DNA from: an uncultured Prevotella sp.
Lineage (GTDB): Bacteria; Bacteroidota; Bacteroidia; Bacteroidales; Bacteroidaceae
Length of the DNA: 52,481 nucleotides
Assembly (NCBI GenBank): GCA_946415755.1
Contig: CAMKTS010000002.1
Coordinates: forward strand, 127,703 to 180,183
Reading direction: 5' to 3'
Of the stretch, positions 26,991-35,241 are shown piece by piece. The notes below the pieces were generated by a model. That model ran no database searches and was not told where the DNA came from. It worked only from the letters and a program-made list of their open reading frames with translations. The position numbers and the translations under genes are program-made. The stretch's first letter is position 1. Each line of letters opens with the position of its first letter.

Positions 26991-28009
26991 GGAACATGAA
27001 GAAAGAAGACTTGCGAATCGTGTTTATGGGTACTCCGGAGTTTGCGGTGGAAACCCTGCAGGCACTGGTAGAGAACAACTATAATGTGGTGGCTGTGGTG
27101 ACACAACCCGACAAACCCGTAGGCAGACATGGAAGTGTGTTGCAGCCATCGGCCGTGAAGCAGTACGCGCTGGAGCATGGGCTGCCCGTACTCCAGCCGG
27201 AAAAGATGAAAGACCCGGCGTTTGTAGAACAGCTGCGCTCCTGTCACGCCAATCTCCAAGTGGTGGTGGCTTTCCGTATGCTGCCGGAGGTGGTATGGGC
27301 GATGCCGGAGTATGGCACGTTCAACGTCCATGCGGCACTGTTGCCGCAATATCGTGGGGCGGCACCCATCAACTGGGCGGTCATCAACGGTGAGAAGGAG
27401 ACTGGCGTGACCACCTTCTTCCTCGACCACGACATCGATACGGGACGTATCATTATGAAGAAACATTTTGCCATCCCCGACGATGCCGACGTGGAGTATG
27501 TCTACGATGGACTGATGCACCTGGGGGCAGCAATCTGCATAGAGACCATCGAAGCCATCATTGCTGCCGACGGCCATCCCGCAACCGTGCCCCAACCGCA
27601 AGCTGTTGACGGTTCCCCCGTCAGCACCGCCCCCAAGATCTTCAAGGAAACCTGCGAGATTGACTGGGCGAAGACGGCCAAGCAGGTGTACGACTTCGTG
27701 CGAGGACTTTGTCCGGTTCCAGGAGCATGGACCACGCTGGTGACCCCTGATGGAAAGGAGACCGTATTGAAAATCTACAAGACCCGCAAGACGGGAAATG
27801 AGACTCAGGTTTCAGGTTTCAAGACTGAGGTTTCAGGTTTCAAGATGCAGGAGTGGAGTATATTGAAGGTGGATGGTAAGTCGCTCCTGGTGGCTTGTGG
27901 CGACGAGTGGCTTGAGCTGGTGGAACTGCAGCTGGCAGGCAAGAAACGCATGAAGGCACAGGACTTCCTGAACGGCATGAAACAGATAGAATCATGCCAT
28001 GTGAAATAA
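26984..28009 (+). CDS. fmt: Methionyl-tRNA formyltransferase
   Basis: 341 residues, slightly long. Conserved blocks: RIVFMGTPEFAV, the formyl-folate site NVHAALLPQYRGAAPINWA with the catalytic Asn/His, and FFLDHDIDTG with the Asp. It formylates initiator Met-tRNA. The ATG at 26984 overlaps the porin stop; an ATG at 26996 (MKKEDLR) is an equally good start. An in-frame run of heptamers at 27806-27847 inserts QVSGFKTEVSGFKMQ in the C-terminal OB-like domain, a segment not expected in Fmt. Confidence 0.95.
   Translation: MVRNMKKEDLRIVFMGTPEFAVETLQALVENNYNVVAVVTQPDKPVGRHGSVLQPSAVKQYALEHGLPVLQPEKMKDPAFVEQLRSCHANLQVVVAFRMLPEVVWAMPEYGTFNVHAALLPQYRGAAPINWAVINGEKETGVTTFFLDHDIDTGRIIMKKHFAIPDDADVEYVYDGLMHLGAAICIETIEAIIAADGHPATVPQPQAVDGSPVSTAPKIFKETCEIDWAKTAKQVYDFVRGLCPVPGAWTTLVTPDGKETVLKIYKTRKTGNETQVSGFKTEVSGFKMQEWSILKVDGKSLLVACGDEWLELVELQLAGKKRMKAQDFLNGMKQIESCHVK
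27806..27847. repeat. Intragenic CAGGTTT repeat in fmt
   Basis: Six heptamers (CAGGTTT, CAGGTTT, CAAGACT, GAGGTTT, CAGGTTT, CAAGATG). 42 bp keeps the frame. Similar units occur, reverse-complemented, inside the gene at 51344-52432. Confidence 0.9.
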
Positions 28010-28074
28010 TTTTGGACTTTGGCATAATAAAAGGCTATGCTGTTGCGTTTCATTAGTAGAAACATTTAAACAGA

Positions 28075-28203
28075 ATGCCTATGCAACATTTTACCCAAGA
28101 AGATTTCCAGCCCAGCAAGTCTGCCATCCTGTTCGTCAAACAGTTTGCAAGAATATATAGCAACAACAAGGCGGGAACCCCTATGGCGCAACGCCTGAAC
28201 TGA
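28075..28203 (+). CDS. Short conserved-looking protein between fmt and rpe
   Basis: 42 residues starting MPMQHFTQEDFQPSKS and ending MAQRLN. It fills an otherwise empty 207-bp gap and stops 13 bp before rpe. The F-T-x-E-D-F-x-P-S pattern followed by an amphipathic I-L-F-V-K-Q-F-A-R-I-Y helix resembles small Bacteroidota proteins of unknown role that I have seen with the form PSERTLxxIRQxAYxYR. Function unknown. Confidence 0.6.
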   Translation: MPMQHFTQEDFQPSKSAILFVKQFARIYSNNKAGTPMAQRLN

Positions 28204-28216
28204 AATCATCATCACC

Positions 28217-28867
28217 ATGACAACATTCGTATCGCCGTCGTTGCTGGCGGCTGATTTCCTACACCTTGACAGGGAACTGGAAATGATTAACCGTAGTGAG
28301 GCCGACTGGCTGCATCTTGACGTGATGGACGGCGTGTTCGTGCCCAACATCTCCTTCGGATTCCCCGTCTTGGAGGCGGTGGCTAGCAAATGTACCAAAC
28401 CGCTCGACGTACACTACATGATCGTACACCCGGAGCAGTACATACAGCAGACTGCCAAGCTGGGGGCTATGATGATGAACGTGCATGTAGAGGCCTGTAC
28501 CCATCTGCACCGTACCGTACAGGAGATTCATCAGGCAGGTATGAAGGCCGGTGTGACGCTGAATCCTGCTTCGCCCGTCTCATTGCTCGACGAAATTATC
28601 TGCGACGTGGATATGGTGCTGCTGATGAGCGTCAATCCAGGCTTCGGCGGTCAGCAGTTCATCGAGAACACCATTCGGAAAGTGAAGCAGCTCCGCCAAC
28701 TGATCATCGACCGCGGCTCACAGGCTCTGATTGAGGTGGATGGCGGTGTACAAGCCGAGACGGCACCACGCCTCGTTGAGGCCGGTGTCGACGTGCTGGT
28801 CAGCGGCAGCTATATCTTTAAGAGTGCCAATCCTGAAGAGACCATCCGCAGTCTCCGGCAGCTATAG
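28217..28867 (+). CDS. rpe: Ribulose-phosphate 3-epimerase
   Basis: 216-residue TIM barrel. Motifs: SPSLLAADF, WLHLDVMDGVFVPN (metal His and Asp), VHYMI, LLMSVNPGFGGQ and EVDGGV. It interconverts ribulose 5-phosphate and xylulose 5-phosphate in the pentose phosphate pathway. It overlaps the convergent sigma factor gene by 6 bp. Confidence 0.97.
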   Translation: MTTFVSPSLLAADFLHLDRELEMINRSEADWLHLDVMDGVFVPNISFGFPVLEAVASKCTKPLDVHYMIVHPEQYIQQTAKLGAMMMNVHVEACTHLHRTVQEIHQAGMKAGVTLNPASPVSLLDEIICDVDMVLLMSVNPGFGGQQFIENTIRKVKQLRQLIIDRGSQALIEVDGGVQAETAPRLVEAGVDVLVSGSYIFKSANPEETIRSLRQL

Positions 28868-29461
28868 TTCCAGCGACAATTGCATGGAGTGCTGGCGGGC
28901 CATGCGGCGCATGTTGATTAGTGCGTAGCGCATGCGTCCCAGTGAGGTGTTGATGCTCACACCGGTCAGTTGTGCTATCTCCTTGAACGACAGGTCTTGG
29001 TAGAACCGCATGTACACCACTTCGCGCTGTGCGGCAGGCAGGGCATCCATCAGGTTGCGCACGTCGTGCATCACTTGTGCGTTGACGTATTCGTTCTCGC
29101 GGTTGATGTCCATCAGCTCGTCGCTCCGCAGGTTGCTCAGGTCGTTGTCCTCCGTAGGCTCCACGATATGTTCGCCGCGTTGCTGGCGGTAGCGGTCCAT
29201 GATGATGTTATGGGCGATGCGTGTCAGCCAGAACGAGAACTTGCCGCTGTCGGTATACTTGCCCTCCTGGAGCCTCGTGATTACCTTGACGAACGTGTCT
29301 TGGAACACATCTTCAGCCATGTCGGGGTCGCGAACCACGAACATGATGTAAGTGTAGAGCTTTTGTTGATTACGAGTTAATAACTCATCAAACGCTCTAA
29401 AGTCTCCTCCTACGTAAAGCAATGCCAACTCTTCGTCGGTATGGCTTGCATAATTCTTCAT
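28862..29461 (-). CDS. ECF-type RNA polymerase sigma factor
   Basis: 199 residues. Region 2 (about 25-90) shows the AEDVFQDTFVKV and F-W-L-T-R-I-A-H-N-I-I-M-D core; region 4 (about 125-185) has LPAAQREVVYMRFYQDLSFKEIA plus the helix-turn-helix. No anti-sigma gene adjoins. This belongs to the Bacteroidota stand-alone group with the N terminus Y-x-S-H-T-D-E-E-L. It has its own promoter at 29551-29582. Confidence 0.93.
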   Translation of the reverse strand: MKNYASHTDEELALLYVGGDFRAFDELLTRNQQKLYTYIMFVVRDPDMAEDVFQDTFVKVITRLQEGKYTDSGKFSFWLTRIAHNIIMDRYRQQRGEHIVEPTEDNDLSNLRSDELMDINRENEYVNAQVMHDVRNLMDALPAAQREVVYMRFYQDLSFKEIAQLTGVSINTSLGRMRYALINMRRMARQHSMQLSLEL

Positions 29462-29550
29462 ATTCTTTACTTTTTATTATGAAGTAAATGTACGTCGATA
29501 GGCTACTAGTTTTTATGAATGGGTTATTAACAGTTTTTGATTATCGGATG

Positions 29551-29582
29551 CAAAAGTATATAAAAATATCAATTCTGCCAAA
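29551..29582 (-). promoter_or_regulatory. Promoter for the sigma factor gene
   Basis: Minus-strand TTTG (29579-29582), 20 bp, TACTTTTG (29551-29558). The leader is about 85 nt, AT-rich, with no clear structure. Confidence 0.65.
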
Positions 29583-29621
29583 TAATTTGCAAAAAAAATG
29601 TCGTTTTCCAAGATTTTATTG

Positions 29622-29629
29622 TAACTTTG
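29622..29629 (+). promoter_or_regulatory. Promoter -7 box for the kinase fusion
   Basis: TAACTTTG, 36 bp before the ATG at 29666. No TTTG at the usual distance. Confidence 0.5.
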
Positions 29630-29665
29630 TGCAAGATTTTGCTTACTAAATGAATATATATTGAC

Positions 29666-31600
29666 ATGTTGAGACTGTTTGTTCCAGGCCGTTTGTGCCT
29701 GTTTGGCGAGCATACCGACTGGGCTGGCCACTACCGTACGATGAATGCCGACATCCTGCCGGGTGCCTCGATAGTAACGGGTATAGAGCAGGGCATCTAT
29801 GCCGAAGTGGAGAAGTCGCCCATCTTCGAGATGTTCAGCGATGCCAGGGAGATTGACGATGTGTGGCGCGACTTCTCGTGCCGCATGAACGAGCAGGAGC
29901 TGAAGCGCGTGGCCAAGTCGGGTTCGTTCTTCTGCTATTGTGCCGGTGTGGCCAGCTACATGCTGGAGTGGTACAAGGTGGGTGGTGTGCGCATCCGCAT
30001 TACCGACATGACGCTGCCCATGAAGAGCGGTCTCAGCTCGTCGGCCGCCATCTGCGTGCTCGTTGCGCGCGCCTTCAATTTATTATATAAACTCAACCTG
30101 AACACGCTGGGCGAGATGAACATCGCCTATCTGGGCGAGTTGCGCACCTCCAGCCGTTGCGGCCGACTCGACCAGGCTTGTGCCTTCGGTGTGAAGCCCA
30201 ACCTGATGACCTTCGATGGCGACGAGATAGAGGTGAAGTCGCTCAACGTGAAGAAGACACTCTACTGGGTGTTTGCCGACCTGTGTGCCGAGAAGGATAC
30301 CATCAAGATCCTGTCCGACCTGAACAAGGCCTATCCCTTTGCCTCCAACGAGGCCGAACAGAACCTGCACAAGGCACTGGGAGAGTGGAATCACGACATC
30401 GTGCAGAAGGCCATCAAGCATATGGCCTCAGGGGATGCCGAGTCGCTCGGACGGCTGATGACGGAAGCCGAGGCGATGTTCGACAAGTACATCGCGCCAA
30501 TGTCGCCCGCCCTGTGGGCTCCCAAGCTCCACCAGGTGCTGCAAGACCCGCAGATACAGCCGATGGTGTGGGGCGGCAAGGGTGTCGGTTCGCATGGCGA
30601 CGGCAGTGTGCAGTTCCTGGCGCGTAGTGCCGATGACCAGCAGCGGCTCATCGGCTATCTGAACAGTCAGGGGCTGCGAGCCTATTCGCTCACGCTGCAT
30701 CCCGTGCATACCGTCCGCAAGGCCATCATCCCCGTGGCGGGCTTCGGGACGCGCCTCTATCCAGCCACCCGTTCGCTGAAGAAAGACTTCTTCCCCATCC
30801 CCTGCGCCGACGGCATGGTGCGCCCCGTCATCCTCATCCTCCTGGAAGAGCTGGTGAAGAGCGGCATCGAAGAGATCTGTCTGGTGCTGGGCAGCGAAGA
30901 GGAGCGCATACAGTATACCGACTTCTTCGAACGACAGCTCAGCGATGAGCACCTGCGCAAGCTCAACCCTGAGGCGCAAGAGTACGAGAACCGCATCCTC
31001 GATATCGGCAAGCGCCTGCACTACGTCTACCAGCACGAAAAACGGGGCTTCGGCCATGCCGTCTTCCAGGCCGCCGGATTTGCCGGTGGCGAGCCCGTAC
31101 TGCTGTTGTTGGGCGACACGCTCTACCGCAGCCATTCCAACAAGCCCTGTGCCCTGCAGCTCATCGAGCAGTATGAGCATTACAACCAGCTGATGGTCAG
31201 CATCCATCCCGTGCCGCTGGCCAATGTCAGCCACTATGGCATCCTGACGGGCGTCTGGGAGAACAAGGAGCACACGCTGCTCAGCGTCTCGGTGATGAAC
31301 GAGAAGCCCAAGGCCAGCTACGCCGAGGAATTCCTGGGTGTGCGCAACAAGGAGGGCAAGAAGGAATACTACAGCGTATTCGGACAGTACGTCCTCACGC
31401 CACAGGTCTTCGAACAGCTGGCTGCCGACATCAGCAAGGCCGATGCCGACGGCGACCACATCCGTGAGATAGAACTCACCGCCGCCCTTGAGGCCGTCCG
31501 CCAGAAGAGCGGCATGATGGGAGTGCGCCTCAACGGCACAATGTACGACATGGGCAACCCCACAGCTCTGTGCAACTGCGTGAGCCAGTACGCGAAATGA
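29666..31600 (+). CDS. Fused GHMP sugar kinase and GalU-like nucleotidyltransferase
   Basis: 644 residues. N-terminal kinase (about 1-345): PGRLCLFGEHTDWAG resembles the galactokinase signature, PMKSGLSSSAAI is the GHMP ATP loop, and GGKGVGSHGDGS is motif 3. C-terminal transferase (about 350-640): VRKAIIPVAGFGTRLYPATR and LKKDFFPI resemble UTP-glucose-1-phosphate uridylyltransferase, with L-G-D-T-L as metal site. One polypeptide could turn a free sugar into sugar-1-phosphate and then NDP-sugar. The order is opposite to the known L-fucokinase/GDP-fucose pyrophosphorylase fusion (FKP). The substrate (galactose, glucuronate, arabinose or other) cannot be read from the sequence. Confidence 0.85.
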   Translation: MLRLFVPGRLCLFGEHTDWAGHYRTMNADILPGASIVTGIEQGIYAEVEKSPIFEMFSDAREIDDVWRDFSCRMNEQELKRVAKSGSFFCYCAGVASYMLEWYKVGGVRIRITDMTLPMKSGLSSSAAICVLVARAFNLLYKLNLNTLGEMNIAYLGELRTSSRCGRLDQACAFGVKPNLMTFDGDEIEVKSLNVKKTLYWVFADLCAEKDTIKILSDLNKAYPFASNEAEQNLHKALGEWNHDIVQKAIKHMASGDAESLGRLMTEAEAMFDKYIAPMSPALWAPKLHQVLQDPQIQPMVWGGKGVGSHGDGSVQFLARSADDQQRLIGYLNSQGLRAYSLTLHPVHTVRKAIIPVAGFGTRLYPATRSLKKDFFPIPCADGMVRPVILILLEELVKSGIEEICLVLGSEEERIQYTDFFERQLSDEHLRKLNPEAQEYENRILDIGKRLHYVYQHEKRGFGHAVFQAAGFAGGEPVLLLLGDTLYRSHSNKPCALQLIEQYEHYNQLMVSIHPVPLANVSHYGILTGVWENKEHTLLSVSVMNEKPKASYAEEFLGVRNKEGKKEYYSVFGQYVLTPQVFEQLAADISKADADGDHIREIELTAALEAVRQKSGMMGVRLNGTMYDMGNPTALCNCVSQYAK

Positions 31601-31608
31601 ACAGAAAA

Positions 31609-31661
31609 ATGCCGCATATCCTGCACTGACTGCTGACAGTCAACAGGTTATGCGGTATTTT
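31609..31661. terminator. Bidirectional terminator after the kinase fusion
   Basis: ATGCCGCATA (31609-31618) pairs with 31649-31658 with one G-U; an inner GACTG/CAGTC hairpin sits in the loop. It is followed by TTTT on the plus strand and by TTTTTCTG on the minus strand, so it can stop both converging genes. Confidence 0.75.
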
Positions 31662-31720
31662 CCTACACTGAATCCTACACTGAATCCTACACTGAATCTT
31701 ACACTGGATCCTGCACTGAT
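31661..31720. repeat. 12-bp tandem repeat (TCCTACACTGAA), 5 copies
   Basis: Three identical units and two divergent ones, just downstream of the VirE-like gene. The complementary core CAGTGTAGGAA recurs singly at 33560-33570, 36972-36982 and 37013-37023. Confidence 0.92.
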
Positions 31721-31722
31721 AC

Positions 31723-33333
31723 TTATACGGATGTTGATTTTCGTGAGCGCAGATAGTAGCCGTGAATGCCGTCTTGTGCCCCTTCGGGGAAGTGCATGCG
31801 TTTCAGCGCGCGTCCCAGTTTTGCCAGCGTGGGAACATCGGCAGTCAGCAGACGTTTGATCTTGGCCTGCTCACGTTCCGTCTTGGCGTTATACTCGTCG
31901 ATGTTGACCAGCCACATGCGACCCAAGACGCGCTCCACCTGTTCGGCATTGTCCATCTTGATGTCGTCCATGTAGTATTCGCGCAGGGCGTAGGGCAGGA
32001 TGTTCTTGCAGAACGTCGACTTCTTCATGGCTTGTGTACCGATCAGCAGCGGTACCATTGAGTTGCCGAAGTCACGGTTCTTGTTTAAGGCCTGTGCCAC
32101 CATGGCCAGCAGCCAGCGGTGGAAGAAGTGCGGCCAGCGGTCATAGTCGGTCTTCAGCCGTCGGGCATAGTCCTCAATATAGTTGTTCTTCTGGTCCCAG
32201 CGTCCCACACCGGCCAGGAATTCGTGGATGGGGTTGTAGCGTACTACGAGTGACGAATTCACATACAGCTCTATGTCGATCATCCACCCCTCACCGCCCT
32301 CGAGCATCTCCTCGAAGGCGATGCGCTTCAATTCGCGGTCGTCCAGGGGCTTCCACTGTTGGAAGGTCTGGTCGTTCGGACGGTATTCTGCCACTTGCTT
32401 CACCACGTTGAAGCGCAGCTGATAGCGGCGTTCGAAGAAATCGCGGATGGTATGGGCTATGCGCTCCTTCTGATTCATCTGCGAGATGGGTTTTCCCTGA
32501 TAGTTGGTGGCATACGCCGCGCGGAAAATCTTTCTTGCGATATCTTCATGCTCATGGAAGCGCCAGTGCCACAGGGTACGGCGCACCGATGCTTCTTCGT
32601 CCAGTTGTGCCTTCCTGCAATAGCCCGCCAGCGCGTTGAGAGCCTGTTCCTCGTCGCCCTCGTCGGGATAATCGTCCAGCGCATGGCTCAGACAGGTGTA
32701 GTATTCCCGCTTCATGCGCTCCAGCTCCTCGTAGGCTGGGCAGTCGTACACGCTGCCATCGGCTTCTGCCACCACATGGCGATAGGGTGACAGCGGGTCG
32801 AGGGCTGTCAGCATTACGGGGAATGGCTGGGCCTCATCGTGCAGACAAGCCAGCGGGTCGTAGCTGAGTAGACAGCCCGCATCCAGCCGGACTTCCTGTT
32901 TCTGGAACTCACAAGTTGCCAGCGAGCGGTAGACCGCTGTCACCTGCTGATAGGCCTGCTGCATCAGCATCTGGTACTCGTCGGTCGCCGTCACCTCATG
33001 TCCGTCGGCAGGCGTTATGCGCACTACCACGTGCAGCTGTCGGCGGCTCCTGCTGCGGAAAGCCAGAAGGGTGTAGGGTATCTGCATCACCCGCTGCTGC
33101 CATTGAGCAATGCGCTGGTCCGATTCGGCCTCTGCCGTCATTAGCAGCAGTCCCGTCAGCTGTCGCACGTCATCGAACCCGCCTCTGCCGAAGGTAGCCG
33201 CGAATATCAGCGTCAGCGGCCCTGACATGTTGAGGGTATTCTTGTTGTTCATTCTCTCTACGACGGCTCTCAGGTCGGTGGTTACCGGCATCTGCATCTC
33301 GCCGTTCTTCATTGTTACTTTTGTTATCTTCAT
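31723..33333 (-). CDS. VirE/BT4734-like primase-helicase protein, probably with an internal deletion
   Basis: 536 residues; relatives are usually nearer 650-700. The N-terminal BT4734-like domain spans about 1-300. The ATPase part has a P-loop-like LIGTQAMKKSTFCKN and a Walker B-like WLVNIDEYN. After KIKRLL the chain runs straight into a C-terminal piece (LGRALKRMHF ... HGYYLRSR) that looks like the normal winged-helix end. The sensor-1 (S-F-I-G-T-S-N type) and G-S-R-R-F arginine-finger segments expected between are missing. This points to an in-frame deletion and a non-working ATPase. These proteins occur on or near mobile DNA in Bacteroidota. Promoter at 33362-33392. Confidence 0.72.
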   Translation of the reverse strand: MKITKVTMKNGEMQMPVTTDLRAVVERMNNKNTLNMSGPLTLIFAATFGRGGFDDVRQLTGLLLMTAEAESDQRIAQWQQRVMQIPYTLLAFRSRSRRQLHVVVRITPADGHEVTATDEYQMLMQQAYQQVTAVYRSLATCEFQKQEVRLDAGCLLSYDPLACLHDEAQPFPVMLTALDPLSPYRHVVAEADGSVYDCPAYEELERMKREYYTCLSHALDDYPDEGDEEQALNALAGYCRKAQLDEEASVRRTLWHWRFHEHEDIARKIFRAAYATNYQGKPISQMNQKERIAHTIRDFFERRYQLRFNVVKQVAEYRPNDQTFQQWKPLDDRELKRIAFEEMLEGGEGWMIDIELYVNSSLVVRYNPIHEFLAGVGRWDQKNNYIEDYARRLKTDYDRWPHFFHRWLLAMVAQALNKNRDFGNSMVPLLIGTQAMKKSTFCKNILPYALREYYMDDIKMDNAEQVERVLGRMWLVNIDEYNAKTEREQAKIKRLLTADVPTLAKLGRALKRMHFPEGAQDGIHGYYLRSRKSTSV

Positions 33334-33361
33334 AAGCCTCTTGAACAGTGTTTACAGCTGC

Positions 33362-33392
33362 AAAGATACAACAAATCATTTGCTTTTGCAAG
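33362..33392 (-). promoter_or_regulatory. Promoter for the VirE-like gene
   Basis: Minus-strand TTG (33390-33392), 20 bp, TATCTTTG (33362-33369). Confidence 0.6.
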
Positions 33393-33467
33393 TGGCTAAC
33401 GTGCTGATAATGATACAGATATGTCGTATTATGCGTACCTGCTGCAGGAATTGTCAGTACATGCAAC

Positions 33468-33506
33468 TGGTACGATGAGTACATGTAGCATGTACTCATC
33501 GTACCA
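33468..33506. repeat. Perfect 18-bp inverted repeat with 3-nt loop
   Basis: The arm starting TGGTACGATGAGTACATG (33468-33485) pairs perfectly with 33489-33506 around TAG. There is no T tract on either side, so it is not a normal terminator. It lies between the VirE-like promoter and the smalltalk-like remnant and could be a recognition or cruciform site of the element. Confidence 0.85.
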
Positions 33507-33583
33507 ACTGAATGGACAAAATTTGGTACGGTAGTTAAAAGTTCTTAAAACAGGGCTGGCAGTGTAGGAACGGTGCCAGATAC

Positions 33584-33649
33584 GTTGTGACGACGGCCTT
33601 CCTGACGGCCATCACGACCACGAGCTGCATGGGCTTCGGGCCCTTCTAG
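33584..33649 (+). pseudogene. Remnant of a smalltalk-type mini-protein
   Basis: An open stretch without a start codon encodes TAFLTAITTTSCMGF followed by GPF-stop. The T-A-x-x-T-T-x-x-x-S-C ending matches the very short smalltalk proteins often found beside VirE-like genes in Bacteroidota. The 5' part has been replaced by the repeat CAGTGTAGGAACGGTGCCAG. A terminator follows at once. Confidence 0.5.
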
Positions 33650-33655
33650 AAAAAA

Positions 33656-33685
33656 GGCTGGTATCCACACGGATGCCAGTCTTTT
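33656..33685 (+). terminator. Rho-independent terminator
   Basis: An 11-bp stem with two G-U pairs (33656-33666 with 33671-33681), a 4-nt loop and TTTTGTCTTTCTT on the plus strand. The minus strand also has a T run (TTTTTTCT), so it can act on the sensor operon too. Confidence 0.8.
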
Positions 33686-33708
33686 GTCTTTCTTCCTAAG
33701 TGCTGTTG

Positions 33709-35241
33709 TTATTTTGGCATTTCTATCACGATTCTGCAGCCATCGTGATAGTCGGGGTCGATAGTCAGTTTGCCGCCCAGGTGTTTGGCATGTCGGCGGG
33801 CCAATGGTAAGCCAAGGCCTACGCCTTCAGGCATGTCTTCGGGCAGTGTGTAAGGCTCATAAACCATGTCTGGCAAATCGGCCGGTAAGCCAGGTCCTGT
33901 ATCCTGAATTGTGAAGACAACGGTGGTATCCGTCTGGCTGACACGCAGGGAGATATGCTTTCCGTCGGAGCAACTGGCGGCATTATCCAGCGGCTCAATC
34001 AGGACACACAGAAGGAACAGCCTGTTGGTCAGAATATGGATGGTGTCCTGAAGTTCGGTTTCAAACTGTATGTTTGTGTGGGGGTAGTGTCGCTGCACAT
34101 GATCGATCACCTCTCTTGCAATCTTGTTGCACGACACCTGATGGAACCTGGTAAACAACAGCAGACCTGAGGCGTCGGTCTCCGAAGCATCGAGCATCAT
34201 CAGCTCCATACGGTTCATGCTGATCACATTGTTTTTCATCATTGTTGCAATGTTGTCCAGTTCTTCCTGCTGGCTGATGCTTTCAACAACACCCTTTTCG
34301 GCCAAGACATCAGCGAATCCCGAAATCACGTTCAGAGGCATACGCATTTGCTGTGTCATGCGAACAATAAACTTGTTCTTCTTGTTGATGGTATTCTCGG
34401 CTTCCTGTTTGGCCCGACTGATCTCTTCGTTATTCTGTTTTAATTCGTCAGCTTCCTGGCGCAGATGGCTCATGCGCTCGTTCAGCGATTGCTGCATCTT
34501 TGCAAAGCTGTTCTGTAACTGTGCAACGACACCCTTGCGAGGCGTGATGGGAATCGTTTCGTCATACTGTCCGTCGACAATGTTCTGGGTGGTGTCGATG
34601 AGCCGATTGATCGGACGGATTATCTGTTTCATCGCATGATTGCAGATTATCAGGATGGCCAGCAGGCCGATGATGAACAGTATGATGACGATGGAGGTGA
34701 GACGATAGAAGCTTTGCATCGCATCCCTGACAGGGCAGATGAGGGCCAGGCTCCAGTCGGTGCCTTTTACCGGGCAGTAGGACACATGATAATCTTTTTT
34801 CTGGTAATTGATGTGTATGGTGCTTTGCTTGCCTGTGGTCATCTCGTGGCCCAGCATGATCAGATCCTTATTGTCATCGCGATCGGCATACATGAAGATG
34901 GTCTTTGCGAACAGTCGGGTGCTGTCGGGATGTATCAGGTATCGCCCGTCGCCATCAAGCAGTATGAAGTAGGTGTTTGAATAAGGTTGCTCCACCTCGG
35001 CCAACATCTTAGACATTCGCCTGAATGAGGGGGCGGCCATCGAATCGGGTGAGGTCTCAATGATGTTTATATAGTTGTTGACACGTTGCAGTTGGGCGTT
35101 CAGCATGCTTTGGATGTTTTTTCTCACCTCCTCATGTATCAGGTGGTGCGACTGCATATACAATATGCCCAACGCGAGCATGAATAGGGGGATGGCCATC
35201 ACCATGATACCCCAACTGATTTGTCTTGACAGTTTAATCAT
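33709..35241 (-). CDS. Membrane sensor histidine-kinase homologue lacking the phospho-acceptor histidine
   Basis: 510 residues from MIKLSRQ, whose ATG overlaps the stop of the upstream sensor gene by 8 bp. Two membrane helices (about 11-31 and 178-200) flank a periplasmic Cache-like domain. A HAMP region and coiled coil lead to the DHp helix, where the usual S-H-E-x-R-T-P-L reads T-Q-Q-M-R-M-P-L: the histidine is Gln297 (codon CAG). The ATP-binding domain is intact: LDNAAS (N box), DTGPGLP (G1) and GVGLGLPLA (G2). It may bind ATP and signal without His phosphorylation, or work only with its partner. No response regulator is nearby. Confidence 0.85.
   Translation of the reverse strand: MIKLSRQISWGIMVMAIPLFMLALGILYMQSHHLIHEEVRKNIQSMLNAQLQRVNNYINIIETSPDSMAAPSFRRMSKMLAEVEQPYSNTYFILLDGDGRYLIHPDSTRLFAKTIFMYADRDDNKDLIMLGHEMTTGKQSTIHINYQKKDYHVSYCPVKGTDWSLALICPVRDAMQSFYRLTSIVIILFIIGLLAILIICNHAMKQIIRPINRLIDTTQNIVDGQYDETIPITPRKGVVAQLQNSFAKMQQSLNERMSHLRQEADELKQNNEEISRAKQEAENTINKKNKFIVRMTQQMRMPLNVISGFADVLAEKGVVESISQQEELDNIATMMKNNVISMNRMELMMLDASETDASGLLLFTRFHQVSCNKIAREVIDHVQRHYPHTNIQFETELQDTIHILTNRLFLLCVLIEPLDNAASCSDGKHISLRVSQTDTTVVFTIQDTGPGLPADLPDMVYEPYTLPEDMPEGVGLGLPLARRHAKHLGGKLTIDPDYHDGCRIVIEMPK

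Noticed and set aside
30428..31459. 343-codon antisense frame opposite the kinase fusion
   Set aside because: Composition typical of antisense frames; the fusion has clear motifs on the plus strand.
31661..31720. CRISPR-like repeats
   Set aside because: 12-bp units directly abut each other without spacers.
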